Positions 32,619 through 40,896 of a DNA stretch of 46,464 nt are shown here, in pieces (position 1 is the first letter of the stretch; each line of letters starts with the position of its first letter). The position numbers and the translations under genes are program-made. The notes beneath the pieces are model-generated. The model ran no database searches. It was not told where the DNA came from and was given only the letters and a program-made list of their open reading frames with translations. Origin of the DNA: Nonomuraea cavernae (GTDB lineage Bacteria > Actinomycetota > Actinomycetes > Streptosporangiales > Streptosporangiaceae); the NCBI RefSeq assembly GCF_014646355.1, contig NZ_BMNH01000044.1, positions 1 to 46,464 on the forward strand. The letters run 5' to 3'.

Positions 32619-32995
32619 CCCCCACCTCACTCGGCACCGGCCCCGGCCGCGCGCTGATCGCCCTCTACGGGCTGTTCGCCCTGGCCGCCGGTGCGCGGGC
32701 CACCGTGCAGATCCTCACCCGGTTCGACGAGGCGCCGCTGGCCTACTCGCTGTCCGCGTTCGCCGCGCTGGTCTACCTGCTGCTCACCGTCGCCCTGATA
32801 CGGGGCGCGCGCCGGCTCGCGCTCGTGGCGCTCGGCATCGAGCTGGCGGGCGTCCTGGTCATCGGCACGGCCAGCGTGCTCGATCCGGCGGCTTTTCCGG
32901 AGGCCACCGTCTGGTCGGTCTACGGCAAGGGTTACCTGTTCATCCCCCTGGTGCTGCCCCTGGTGGGCCTCTACTGGCTGCTGCGCCGACGTTAA
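32615..32995 (+). CDS. Small integral membrane protein, partner of the preceding gene
   Basis: A 126-residue protein with four hydrophobic segments (ALIALYGLFALAAGARA, AFAALVYLLLTVALIRG, LVALGIELAGVLVIG, LFIPLVLPLVGLYWLL) and a basic C-terminus (LLRRR). It starts at GTG 32615, overlapping the previous stop. No function can be assigned. Confidence 0.8.
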   Translation: MTPTSLGTGPGRALIALYGLFALAAGARATVQILTRFDEAPLAYSLSAFAALVYLLLTVALIRGARRLALVALGIELAGVLVIGTASVLDPAAFPEATVWSVYGKGYLFIPLVLPLVGLYWLLRRR

Positions 32996-33026
32996 CGGCA
33001 CGAACGCCGGGGCAGGGGCGGACGTC

Positions 33027-33641
33027 ATGAGCAGCATCGAACACGCCGTAGACGTCAATGTCCCCGTACGGGTCGCCTACAACCAGTGGACCCAGTTCGA
33101 GAGCTTCCCCGAGTTCATGGAGGGAGTCGAGTCCGTCAAACAGATCACCGACACGCGTACGCACTGGATCAGTGAGATCGCCGGTGTGAGGCGCGAGTTC
33201 GACGCGGAGATCACGGAGCAGCACCCCGACGAGCGCGTCGCCTGGCAGTCGGTCGACAAGCCCCGGCAGGCCGGAGTGGTGACCTTCCACCGGCTCGACG
33301 GCGACACCACCCGGGTCACGCTCCAGATGGAGTACGACCCCGAGGGCTTCGTCGAGACCGTCGGCGACTGGCTCCAGGTCGTCCGGCTCCGGATCAGGAA
33401 CGACATGGAACGCTTCAAGTCGTTCATCGAGTCGCGCGGCGGCGAGACCGGCGCGTGGCGCGGCGACGTGCCCGGCCCGCACCAGCAGGGTTCCGGCTAC
33501 GACGCGGGTGACCAGCCCGTGCCCCCCGGCACGGTGGGCGGCGCCGACTACCCGCCGACCGCCCCCGGTTCCACGCTCCCGCCTCCCGGGCCGTTCCCCA
33601 CGCGCGACCAGCCGCCCCAGGGGCCGCGTCCCGTCCTGTGA
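33027..33641 (+). CDS. SRPBCC-family (polyketide cyclase-like) protein
   Basis: A 204-residue cytosolic protein. The N-terminal ~140 residues form a START-like fold (SSIEHAVDVNVPVRVAYNQW, FESFPEFMEGVESV, HWISEIAGVRREFDAEITEQ), the type found in stress-related SRPBCC proteins of actinobacteria. The C-terminal ~60 residues are Pro/Gly-rich and probably unstructured. A ligand-binding or chaperone-like role is possible; the ligand is unknown. It is followed by a perfect terminator. Confidence 0.88.
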   Translation: MSSIEHAVDVNVPVRVAYNQWTQFESFPEFMEGVESVKQITDTRTHWISEIAGVRREFDAEITEQHPDERVAWQSVDKPRQAGVVTFHRLDGDTTRVTLQMEYDPEGFVETVGDWLQVVRLRIRNDMERFKSFIESRGGETGAWRGDVPGPHQQGSGYDAGDQPVPPGTVGGADYPPTAPGSTLPPPGPFPTRDQPPQGPRPVL

Positions 33642-33655
33642 GCAGCCCTTCCCGC

Positions 33656-33679
33656 AAAGCCCCCGATATCGGGGGCTTT
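33656..33679 (+). terminator. Perfect terminator after the SRPBCC gene
   Basis: AAAGCCCCCGAT (33656-33667) and ATCGGGGGCTTT (33668-33679) are a perfect 24-bp palindrome 14 bases after the stop, with A and T runs at the ends. Confidence 0.85.
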
Positions 33680-33803
33680 GTCATGTAAGCAGAAGCTAAG
33701 GCAGGTTTTGGGGCTGTTAGTATGGCGATTCATCCCATGACTTGATGAATGGAGGATTGCCCCGGATGAGTGTGCTCGCCGGAGCGTCCCGAAACCGGGC
33801 CGC

Positions 33804-33980
33804 GTGATCGCGGGCAGCGGGCCGCTCCTCGTGGGCGTGCTGCACGAGGCCGCCGGCGGCTGGTCACTCCCGTACCTGCTGATCTTCGCCGTCCTCGGCG
33901 CGCAACTGCTCGCCGGCCTGTACGCGGGCCGCGACCGCTACCTCGAGGACGAGCTCGCACCTGCCAGACTGGCCGGATGA
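33804..33980 (+). pseudogene. 3' remnant of an MFS transporter gene
   Basis: The frame from GTG 33804 reads VIAGSGPLLVGVLHEAAGGW, then PYLLIFAVLGAQLLAGLYAG and RDRY, the last membrane helices of a CynX/NimT-like MFS transporter; the rest of the gene is absent. Immediately upstream is an unrelated start region: GGAGG, then an ATG at 33766 opening a 13-codon frame that stops at the TGA of 33805-33807. This looks like a deletion that joined another gene's start to the transporter tail. The remnant's stop overlaps the ATG of the AlaX-like gene, so the old operon order is preserved. Confidence 0.75.
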
Positions 33981-34810
33981 AGTCGACCATCGTCACCTTC
34001 CCGGACGGCTGGATCAGCGGGCGCTCTGAGATCGTCGGGGCCGTGCCGGCGGGGGTGCGGCACGGCCTCGTCGTAGCCGAGACCCCGTTCCACCCGCTCG
34101 ACCACACCTGGCCCGACCAGCCCGCCGACCGCGGCACCATCGGCGGTCTCCCGGTCGTCGACTGCGTCACGGGAGCCTGGTCGGCCGGCAGCCTCCACCT
34201 GGGCGAGGACATCCCGGCGCGGCGTGGAGCCGAGGGCTGGCAGTGGCTCGTCGTGCACGTGACCGACACCCCGCTGCCCGTCGGCGCGACCGTCGAACTG
34301 GAGGTGGACGCGGGCCACCGGGCCGCCCTGTCGGCCGGCCACACCGCCTGCCACCTGGCCGCCCTCGCGCTCAACCACGCCCTCGCCGGCCGCTGGCGCA
34401 AGGAGGTGGCGCTCGACGGGCTCGGCCGTCCCGACTTCGACCAGGCGGCGATCACCTCCTCGCGGATCTCGCCCAACGGCAGCGTGGACGTCTACCGGCT
34501 CGGCAAGTCGCTGCGCAAGAAGGGTTTCTCGGCCGAGGGCCTCGACCTGGCCCTCGACGAGATCGCCGGCGAGGCCAACGACCGGCTCAAGGCCTGGGTG
34601 GCGGCCGACGCGCCGGTCCGGCTCGACGTGCCGGGGCCCGAGCTGACCGCTCGCCGCACCTGGCACTGCTCGCTGCCCGAGGGGGCTGCGTCGATCCCGT
34701 GCGGCGGCACCCACGTCACGCGCACCTCCGAGCTGGGCGCCGTCACGATCTCCCTCTCGCTCGACGACGCGGCGCTGACCATGCGCACCACCGCCACGCC
34801 CCCTGCCTGA
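33977..34810 (+). CDS. AlaX-like alanyl-tRNA editing hydrolase
   Basis: A 277-residue protein of the AlaX/ThrRS-AlaRS second-additional-domain family, which removes Ser or Gly from mischarged tRNA-Ala. The zinc motif is complete: His122 and His126 in HTACH, and Cys242 and His246 in CGGTH. An N-terminal beta region of about 100 residues precedes it, as in free-standing AlaX-M. ATG 33977 overlaps the stop of the MFS remnant. tRNA-Ala(GGC) begins 79 bases downstream, a fitting but perhaps accidental neighbour. Confidence 0.85.
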   Translation: MKSTIVTFPDGWISGRSEIVGAVPAGVRHGLVVAETPFHPLDHTWPDQPADRGTIGGLPVVDCVTGAWSAGSLHLGEDIPARRGAEGWQWLVVHVTDTPLPVGATVELEVDAGHRAALSAGHTACHLAALALNHALAGRWRKEVALDGLGRPDFDQAAITSSRISPNGSVDVYRLGKSLRKKGFSAEGLDLALDEIAGEANDRLKAWVAADAPVRLDVPGPELTARRTWHCSLPEGAASIPCGGTHVTRTSELGAVTISLSLDDAALTMRTTATPPA

Positions 34811-34889
34811 CGGCCGTCCAAGACGTATGGCGGGCGGCCTGGTGTGGCACGGGTGCGGCGGGATTCCGATACACTTGGCGGCGGATCAA

Positions 34890-34962
34890 GGGGCTATGGC
34901 GCAGTTGGTAGCGCGCCTCCATGGCATGGAGGAGGTCTGGGGTTCGAATCCCCATAGCTCCA
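34890..34962 (+). tRNA. tRNA-Ala(GGC), second copy
   Basis: Identical over 73 bases to the gene at 3782, with the same anticodon GGC, stems and missing CCA. TACACT at 34870-34875 is a good -10 element for it. The surrounding DNA of the two copies differs beyond one base on each side. Confidence 0.97.
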
Positions 34963-34972
34963 CCCGATCGAG

Positions 34973-35012
34973 CCGCCCCCTGCCTGTGGATCCACAGGCA
35001 GGGGGCGGTTTT
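34973..35012 (+). terminator. Terminator behind the second tRNA-Ala
   Basis: The inverted repeat from 34973 to 35008 (arms CCGCCCCCTGCCTGTGGA and TCCACAGGCAGGGGGCGG) is perfect and is followed by TTTT. A second hairpin (GGGCGCC 35022-35028 with GGCGCCC 35041-35047) follows. Confidence 0.9.
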
Positions 35013-35239
35013 CGCATGTAGGGGCGCCTGCCCGTCGCAGGGCGCCCGTGGTGTCGCTCGCTCCGGCGCAGCAAGGGGTAACACGTGGTGCGGGCGGCGG
35101 GCGCGGGCCGGGGCGCTAGGGATAACCCCTGCCCGGCACCCGTGTTGCCGCGCCGAGCGCGCGCCTACCGTCCGAATGGTTGGAGCACATCCCGAGGAGC
35201 GCTTCTCCGGGGCGAGCGAGCGTTCACAGGAGGACAACC

Positions 35240-36022
35240 ATGAAGGGAAGGCTTCTGGCCCGTGCGCTGGTCGCGGTGGCGGCCGTCACCCTGGCCGGAG
35301 CACAGGCTCTGCCCGCGGCGGCCGGCACCGCGTTCGCCGACGCCGGCACCTGCACCCGCGTCGGCGCCGAGCTCAGGTACACCGCCGAGCCCGGCATCGA
35401 CAACGACGTCATCATCAGGTTCGGTCCCGGCAACGCCACCATCGTCATCGAGGACCAGGGCGGCAACGTCGTCGCGGGCGCCGGATGCACGGCCGCCGGC
35501 GACAACGCGTTCGCCCCCGCCGGCGCGGTCGCGCGAATCCGCGTGACCACCCTCAACGGCGACGACAGCGTGCGCGTGAACGTCGTCCGGCCGTCGACGC
35601 TGCGTGGCGGCGACGGCGAGGACGCGCTGTTCGGCGGCCCGCAGGCCGACAACATCGGGGGCGGCAACGGTGAGGACGACCTGCGCGGCCTGGGGGGCGA
35701 CGACGTCCTGTCCGGCGGGGCGGCCGACGACGTCATCCGGGGCGGCGACGGCAACGACACGGCGAACGGCAACGGCGGCAACGACGACCTGCGCGGCGGC
35801 AACGGCGACGACGAGCTCAACGGCGGCGCCGGTGACGACGAACTGAACGGCGGCGCCGGCAACGACGAGCTCAACGGCGGCGCGGGCGTCGACGAACTGG
35901 CCGGCAAGGCGGGCAACGACGAGCTGAACGGCAACGGCGGCAACGACGAACTGAACGGCGGCGCCAACACCGACGACTGCAGTGGCGGCCCCGGCACCGA
36001 CACCGTGGTCAACTGCGAATGA
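35240..36022 (+). CDS. Secreted calcium-binding RTX-like repeat protein
   Basis: A 260-residue secreted protein. A signal peptide (MKGRLLARALVAVAAVTLAG, ending AAA near residue 31) is followed by a globular domain with two cysteines (residues ~35-120) and by 15 tandem nonapeptides of the form L-x-G-G-x-G-x-D-x (residues 121-255), the parallel beta-roll that binds Ca2+ in hemolysin-type proteins. Two more cysteines sit in the last units (DDC, VNC), so a capping disulfide is possible. ATG 35240 follows AGGAGG. No enzymatic domain is visible; calcium-dependent adhesion or a structural role is inference. Confidence 0.88.
   Translation: MKGRLLARALVAVAAVTLAGAQALPAAAGTAFADAGTCTRVGAELRYTAEPGIDNDVIIRFGPGNATIVIEDQGGNVVAGAGCTAAGDNAFAPAGAVARIRVTTLNGDDSVRVNVVRPSTLRGGDGEDALFGGPQADNIGGGNGEDDLRGLGGDDVLSGGAADDVIRGGDGNDTANGNGGNDDLRGGNGDDELNGGAGDDELNGGAGNDELNGGAGVDELAGKAGNDELNGNGGNDELNGGANTDDCSGGPGTDTVVNCE
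35600..36004 (+). repeat. Fifteen 27-bp repeats coding RTX nonapeptides
   Basis: Units of 27 bases code for GG(x)G(x)D nonapeptides; the central ones (35816-35896) are close to CTCAACGGCGGCGCCGGCAA plus ACGACGAG and differ by a few bases. The best-conserved stretch suggests recent unit duplication. Confidence 0.85.
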
Positions 36023-36059
36023 CCCGTACGAGACGGGGGTCGTCCACATCGGTTCGCGA

Positions 36060-36089
36060 CGGCGGCCAGGCTCTCCGGCCTGGTCGCCG
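36060..36089 (+). terminator. Hairpin after the RTX-like gene
   Basis: CGGCGGCCAGGC (36060-36071) pairs with GCCTGGTCGCCG (36078-36089) with one G:U pair, 38 bases after the stop. No T run follows. Confidence 0.6.
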
Positions 36090-36157
36090 CTGTCATTGCG
36101 CGACCGGCAGCCGAGGGCTGCCACGTGCGTGTAACACGACCGTGATCTGGCCATGCC

Positions 36158-36188
36158 TTGACGAGACCCGTTGTTAACGTTCACAGTC
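36158..36188 (+). promoter_or_regulatory. Promoter and LacI operator in front of the regulator gene
   Basis: TTGACG (36158-36163) and a weak CACAGT (36182-36187) are 18 bases apart. The operator TGTTAACGTTCACA (36172-36185) fills the spacer and matches the operators at 37268 and 41925, so self-regulation is likely. A small dyad CGTGT-A-ACACG lies upstream (36128-36138). Confidence 0.6.
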
Positions 36189-36214
36189 TTGCCAGAGCCG
36201 AAAAAGGAGTTCCT

Positions 36215-37231
36215 GTGGGATCGATCCGGGATCGCCGGCCGCCCGTCATGGCCGACGTCGCCAAAGAGGCGGGCGTGTCCCACCAGACGGTCTCCCGGGT
36301 GCTCAACGAGCATCCCAACGTGCGCGGCGAGACCCGCGCCCGGGTGCTGGAGGCGATCGAGAAGCTCGGCTACCGCCGCAATCTGGTCGCCCGCGCGCTC
36401 GTCACCAAGCACTCCAGGACTCTCGGCGTGGTCAGCTTCGACACCACCCTGTACGGCCCGGCCAGCACGGTCTACGGCATCGAGCGGGCGGCCAGGGCCG
36501 CGGGCTACTTCGTCAGCATCGTCAGCCTGAAGTCCATCGACCGCTCCGGGGTCCGCGACGCCCTCGACTACCTGGCCGACCAGGCCGTCGACGGCATCGT
36601 GGTGGTCGCGCCACAGCGCTCGGCCGCCGAGGCGCTGGCCGATCTGCCGGTCGGCGTGCCCACGGTCGCGGTCGAGGGCGGCGAGGCCGGCGACGTGTCC
36701 GTGGTGTGCGTGGACCAGGTCGAGGGAGGCAGGCTGGCCACCCGGCACCTGCTCTCCCTGGGGCACGAGACGGTGTGGCACGTCCGCGGACCGTCCGACT
36801 GGCTGGAGGCGGAGGGGCGCGTGGCCGGCTGGCGGGCCGCGCTGGCGCTGGAGGGCCGCGAGGCCCCGGAGCCACTCGCCGGAGACTGGAGTCCCCGCTC
36901 GGGTTACGAGGCGGGGCGCAGCCTGGCGAGCATGAGGGACGTCACCGCGGTCTTCGTCGCCAACGACCAGATGGCGCTCGGAGTGCTGCGGGCGTTCACC
37001 GAGCGGGGGGTGAGGGTGCCCGACCAGGTGAGCGTCGTCGGTTTCGACGACATTCCGGAGTCGGAGTTCTTCTCGCCGCCGCTCACGACCATCAGGCAGG
37101 ACTTCGGCGCCGTGGGCAGGCACAGCATCGAGGTCCTGCTCCGGCAGATCGAGGGGCAGGGGCCTTGGGCGCGCGAGCGTCTGGTGGTGCCGCCCTCGTT
37201 CGTCTCCCGGGCCAGTACGGCCCGGCCCTAG
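36215..37231 (+). CDS. LacI-family regulator of the arabinose genes
   Basis: A 338-residue LacI protein. The helix-turn-helix and hinge are typical (VMADVAKEAGVSHQTVSRVL, EAIEKLGYRRNLVARAL), followed by a periplasmic-binding-like effector domain (AVDGIVVVAPQRSA, VVGFDDIPESEFFSPPLTTI). It starts at GTG 36215 after AAGGAG. Its own promoter and both downstream promoters carry the same 14-bp operator, so it is most likely the arabinose-responsive repressor. It precedes the sugar importer genes on the same strand with 69 bases between. Confidence 0.92.
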   Translation: MGSIRDRRPPVMADVAKEAGVSHQTVSRVLNEHPNVRGETRARVLEAIEKLGYRRNLVARALVTKHSRTLGVVSFDTTLYGPASTVYGIERAARAAGYFVSIVSLKSIDRSGVRDALDYLADQAVDGIVVVAPQRSAAEALADLPVGVPTVAVEGGEAGDVSVVCVDQVEGGRLATRHLLSLGHETVWHVRGPSDWLEAEGRVAGWRAALALEGREAPEPLAGDWSPRSGYEAGRSLASMRDVTAVFVANDQMALGVLRAFTERGVRVPDQVSVVGFDDIPESEFFSPPLTTIRQDFGAVGRHSIEVLLRQIEGQGPWARERLVVPPSFVSRASTARP

Positions 37232-37267
37232 CCGGGCGCGGCAGCGGGGATGCCGGCACGGCGCTTA

Positions 37268-37281
37268 TGTTAGCGCTCACA
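37268..37281 (+). promoter_or_regulatory. LacI operator of the importer operon
   Basis: TGTTAGCGCTCACA lies 20 bases before the binding-protein start. It differs from the 36172 and 41925 sites at one or two positions. Confidence 0.75.
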
Positions 37282-37300
37282 TGAGGAAGGAACCCCCCAC

Positions 37301-38287
37301 GTGTTGAACAGGATCTCGACGCTGGTGCTCGCCGGGCTCACCGCTCTGGCGATGGCCGGCTGCGGCAGCGGCAGCGGCACCGACAGCGCCGCTACGAGCG
37401 GCGGCGACGACTCGATCACCATGGGCTTCTCGCAGGTCGGCGCGGAGAGCGGCTGGCGGACCGCCAACACCAAGTCGGTGCAGGAGGCGGCCAAGGAGGC
37501 CGGGATCACGCTGAAGTTCTCCGACGCCCAGCAGAAGCAGGAGAACCAGATCAAGGCGATCCGCTCCTACATCCAGCAGAAGGTGGACGTGATCGCCTTC
37601 TCGCCGGTCGTGGAGTCGGGCTGGGAGCCCGTGCTGAAGGAGGCCCAGAACGCGAAGATCCCGGTCATCCTCACCGACCGGGCCGTGGACTCCAAGGACA
37701 CCACGCTCTACAAGACCTTCCTCGGCTCCGACTTCGTCGAGGAGGGCCGCAAGGCGGGGCAGTGGCTGGTGGAGGAGTACAAGTCGAGCACCGACCCGGT
37801 GAACATCGTCGAGTTGCAGGGCACCACCGGCTCGGCGCCGGCCAACGACCGCAAGGCCGGCTTCCAGGAGGTCATCGGCGGCGAGGCAAAGTTCAAGATC
37901 ATCGCTTCGCAGACCGGTGACTTCACCAGGGCCAAGGGCAAGGAGGTCATGGAGGCCTTCCTGAAGTCCAACCCCGACATCGACGTCCTCTACGCGCACA
38001 ACGACGACATGGGCCTGGGCGCGATCGAGGCCATCGAGGGCGCGGGCAAGGTGCCCGGCAAGGACATCAAGATCATCACTGTCGACGCCGTCAAGGACGG
38101 GATGCAGGCGCTCGCCGACGGGAAGATCAACTTCATCGTCGAGTGCTCCCCGCTGCTCGGCCCGCAGCTCATGGACCTGGCCAAGAAGGTCGTCAAGAAT
38201 GAGAGCATCCCGGCCCGCGTGGTGACGGAGGAGACGACGTTCACGCAGGAGCAGGCCAAGACCGCGCTGCCCGACCGCAAGTACTGA
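37301..38287 (+). CDS. Sugar ABC transporter binding lipoprotein (YtfQ-like)
   Basis: A 328-residue lipoprotein of the sugar-binding family (peripla_BP_4). The signal peptide MLNRISTLVLAGLTALAM ends in lipobox MAGC. The mature protein shows TMGFSQVGAESGWRTANTKS, QENQIKAIRSYIQQKVDVI and LTDRAVDS, a pattern shared with galactofuranose-binding YtfQ. Here, next to araBDA, L-arabinose is the natural ligand. It starts at GTG 37301 behind a purine-rich site and is the first gene of the importer operon. Confidence 0.92.
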   Translation: MLNRISTLVLAGLTALAMAGCGSGSGTDSAATSGGDDSITMGFSQVGAESGWRTANTKSVQEAAKEAGITLKFSDAQQKQENQIKAIRSYIQQKVDVIAFSPVVESGWEPVLKEAQNAKIPVILTDRAVDSKDTTLYKTFLGSDFVEEGRKAGQWLVEEYKSSTDPVNIVELQGTTGSAPANDRKAGFQEVIGGEAKFKIIASQTGDFTRAKGKEVMEAFLKSNPDIDVLYAHNDDMGLGAIEAIEGAGKVPGKDIKIITVDAVKDGMQALADGKINFIVECSPLLGPQLMDLAKKVVKNESIPARVVTEETTFTQEQAKTALPDRKY

Positions 38288-38377
38288 CCGATGACCGGGC
38301 CGGCCCCCGGGGCCGGCCCGGTGCCGCGCGAGCGGCCCTGCCCGGGCGGGGCCGTCGACAGAGAGGGGGCCGTCGAG

Positions 38378-39886
38378 ATGGCCGCACTCGCGCCGATCCT
38401 GCGGATGAGCGGGATCGGCAAGCAGTTCCCCGGAGTCAAGGCGCTCGACGGCGTGGACCTGCGGCTGCTGCCGGGCGAGGTGCACGCGCTGATGGGCGAG
38501 AACGGCGCCGGCAAGTCCACCCTGATCAAGGTGCTGACCGGCGTGCATCCCGTCGACGCGGGCGAAATCGAGCTGGCCGGCCAGGCGGTGGCCTTCGGCA
38601 GCCCGCTGGAGGCCCAGGCAGCCGGCATCAGCACGGTCTACCAGGAGGTCAACCTCTGCGCCAACCTGTCGGTGGCCGAGAACATCTTCATCGGCCGCGA
38701 GCCCCGCCGGTGGGGCCGCATCGACTGGCGCCGGATGCGGGTCCGGGCCGCCGACCTGCTCGACCGGCTGGAGCTCGATCTCGACGTCTCCGCGCCGCTG
38801 TCCACCTACTCCCTGGCCATCCAGCAGATGGTCGCCATCGCCCGCGCGATCGACATCGAGGCCCGGGTGCTGATCCTCGACGAGCCGACGTCGAGCCTCG
38901 ACGCGGGCGAGGTCGAGCAGTTGTTCCGGGTGATGCGCGCTCTCAAGGAGCAGGGGATCGCGATCCTCTTCGTGTCCCACTTTCTCGACCAGATCTACGA
39001 AATTTCGGATCGTATGACGATCCTTCGGAACGGGCGGCTCGTCGGCGAACACCTCACCAGCGAGCTCAGCCAGGTCGAGCTGGTCGCCAAGATGATCGGC
39101 CAGGAGCTGGCCGATCTGGAGAAGCTGCACGGCGAGGCCAAGGTGTTCGACCGGCCGTTGGTCGAGGCGCGCGGGCTGGGCCGCACCGGCGCCATCGAGC
39201 CGTTCACGCTCACCGTCCACGAGGGCGAGGTCGTGGGCCTGGCCGGGCTGCTCGGCTCCGGCCGTACCGAGATCGCGCGGTTGCTGTTCGGCGCCGACCA
39301 CGCGAGCACCGGGGAGATCGCGGTCGGCGGCGTGCCCGTGTCGCTGCGCACGCCGCGCGCGGCGATGACCCACCGGATCGCGTTCTGCTCCGAGAACCGC
39401 AAGTCCGACGGGCTGATCCCCGACCTCACGGTCAGGGAGAACATCATCCTGGCCCTGCAGGCCACCCGAGGCTGGACCAGGCCGGTCCCGCGCGAGCAGC
39501 AGGACGAGCTGGTCGGCCGCTACATCAAGGCGCTGAAGATCAACCCGGCCAACCCCGAGCATCTGGTGCGCGACCTCAGCGGCGGCAACCAGCAGAAGGT
39601 CGTGCTGGCCAGGTGGCTCATCCTGGAGCCCCGGCTGCTCATCCTCGACGAGCCGACCCGGGGCATCGACGTCGGCGCCAAGGCCGAGATCCAGCGCCTG
39701 GTCGCGCGGCTGTCCGACGGCGGCATGGCGGTGCTGTTCATCTCCGCCGAGCTGGAGGAGGTGCTGCGGCTCAGCCACCGCGTCGGCGTGCTGCGCGACC
39801 GCAGGCTGGTGGCCCAGTTACCCAACGACGCGACCCTGACCAACGACGTGCTGCTGGAGACCATCGCGAGCGGAGGGCCGGCATGA
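38378..39886 (+). CDS. Sugar ABC transporter ATPase (YtfR/AraG-like)
   Basis: A 502-residue protein with two fused ATPase domains. The first has Walker A GENGAGKST and Walker B LILDEPTSS with a degenerate signature (TYSLAIQQ); the second has a degenerate Walker A (LLGSGRTE), signature LSGGNQQK and LILDEPTRG. This is the usual pattern of carbohydrate-uptake ATPases of the MglA/AraG/YtfR type. I chose ATG 38378 behind GAGGGGG, giving the family length; an in-frame ATG at 38291 would add a Pro-rich tail. It powers the two permeases that follow. Confidence 0.93.
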   Translation: MAALAPILRMSGIGKQFPGVKALDGVDLRLLPGEVHALMGENGAGKSTLIKVLTGVHPVDAGEIELAGQAVAFGSPLEAQAAGISTVYQEVNLCANLSVAENIFIGREPRRWGRIDWRRMRVRAADLLDRLELDLDVSAPLSTYSLAIQQMVAIARAIDIEARVLILDEPTSSLDAGEVEQLFRVMRALKEQGIAILFVSHFLDQIYEISDRMTILRNGRLVGEHLTSELSQVELVAKMIGQELADLEKLHGEAKVFDRPLVEARGLGRTGAIEPFTLTVHEGEVVGLAGLLGSGRTEIARLLFGADHASTGEIAVGGVPVSLRTPRAAMTHRIAFCSENRKSDGLIPDLTVRENIILALQATRGWTRPVPREQQDELVGRYIKALKINPANPEHLVRDLSGGNQQKVVLARWLILEPRLLILDEPTRGIDVGAKAEIQRLVARLSDGGMAVLFISAELEEVLRLSHRVGVLRDRRLVAQLPNDATLTNDVLLETIASGGPA

Positions 39887-40896
39887 GAAGGCTGCTGTGG
39901 CCGCTGGTCGTCCTGGCCCTGCTCCTCGTGGTGAACGTGATCTTCACTCCCACCTTCTTCTCGATCCAGATGCGCGAGGGCCACCTGTACGGCAGCCTGA
40001 TCGACATCCTGCGGTTCGGGGCCCCGCTGATCCTGGTGTCGCTCGGGATGACGCTGGTCATCGCGACCGGCGGCATCGACCTGTCGGTGGGCTCCGTGGT
40101 GGCGATCTCCGGCGCGCTGGCCTGCCTGCAGATCAGCCAGGACGCGGGCGTCCTCACCGCCGTCGTGCTGGCGCTCGGCCTGTCGGTGCTGCTCGGGGCG
40201 TGGAACGGGTTCCTGGTCGCGGCGGTCGGCATCCAGCCGATCATCGCCACGCTGATCCTGATGGTCGCCGGACGGGGCCTGGCGCAGCTGATCACCGACG
40301 GCCAGATCATCACCGTCAACGACCCGGCCTACAAGCTCATCGGCGGCGGCTACTGGCTGACCGTGCCGTTCGGCATCCTGCTGGTGCTCGCCGTGCTGGC
40401 GGTCACCGTGTTCCTCACCCGCAGGCTGGCCCTCGGCATGCTGATCGAGTCGGTCGGCGGCAACGCCGAGGCGAGCCGGCTGGCGGGCATCCGCTCGCGC
40501 GGGATCGTCATCATGGTCTACGCCTTCGCCGCCCTCTGCGCGGGCATCGCCGGCCTCATGATCAGCTCGAACGTCTCCAGCGCCGACGGCAACAACGCCG
40601 GGCTCTGGATCGAGCTGGACGCGATCCTGGCGGTGGTGATCGGCGGCACCTCGCTGGCCGGCGGGCGGTTCTCGCTCGGCGGCACCGTGCTCGGCGCGCT
40701 GATCATCCAGACGCTGACCACGACGATCTACTCGGTGGGCGTGCCACCCGAGACGACGCTGCTGTTCAAGGCGCTCGTGGTGACCGCGGTCTGCCTCATC
40801 CAGTCCCCGGCCTTCCGCGACAAGGTGTTCCGCCGTCGCGGCCGGCCGCCCACGCCGCGACCGGCGGCCGAGGAGAAGGTGCGGGTGACGGCATGA
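39883..40896 (+). CDS. Sugar ABC transporter permease (YtfT-like)
   Basis: A 337-residue inner-membrane permease of the BPD_transp_2/RbsC group with about eight to ten membrane segments. The conserved segments LVIATGGIDLSVGSVVAISG, AAVGIQPIIATLILM and DAILAVVIGGTSLAGG are present. It overlaps the ATPase stop (ATGA) and the next permease start by four bases each, so the three proteins form a complex from one transcript. Confidence 0.93.
   Translation: MRRLLWPLVVLALLLVVNVIFTPTFFSIQMREGHLYGSLIDILRFGAPLILVSLGMTLVIATGGIDLSVGSVVAISGALACLQISQDAGVLTAVVLALGLSVLLGAWNGFLVAAVGIQPIIATLILMVAGRGLAQLITDGQIITVNDPAYKLIGGGYWLTVPFGILLVLAVLAVTVFLTRRLALGMLIESVGGNAEASRLAGIRSRGIVIMVYAFAALCAGIAGLMISSNVSSADGNNAGLWIELDAILAVVIGGTSLAGGRFSLGGTVLGALIIQTLTTTIYSVGVPPETTLLFKALVVTAVCLIQSPAFRDKVFRRRGRPPTPRPAAEEKVRVTA

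Noticed and set aside
3782..34962. Integrative island between two tRNA-Ala att-like copies
   Set aside because: Full tRNA genes rather than 3' fragments form the repeats, there is no integrase or phage gene between them, and composition does not shift.
35600..36004. CRISPR array
   Set aside because: Repeats are contiguous 27-bp coding units without spacers, giving RTX nonapeptides in one long frame.
37277..39778. 833-residue open frame on the minus strand
   Set aside because: Antisense to the sugar-binding protein and ATPase genes, both clear by motif.
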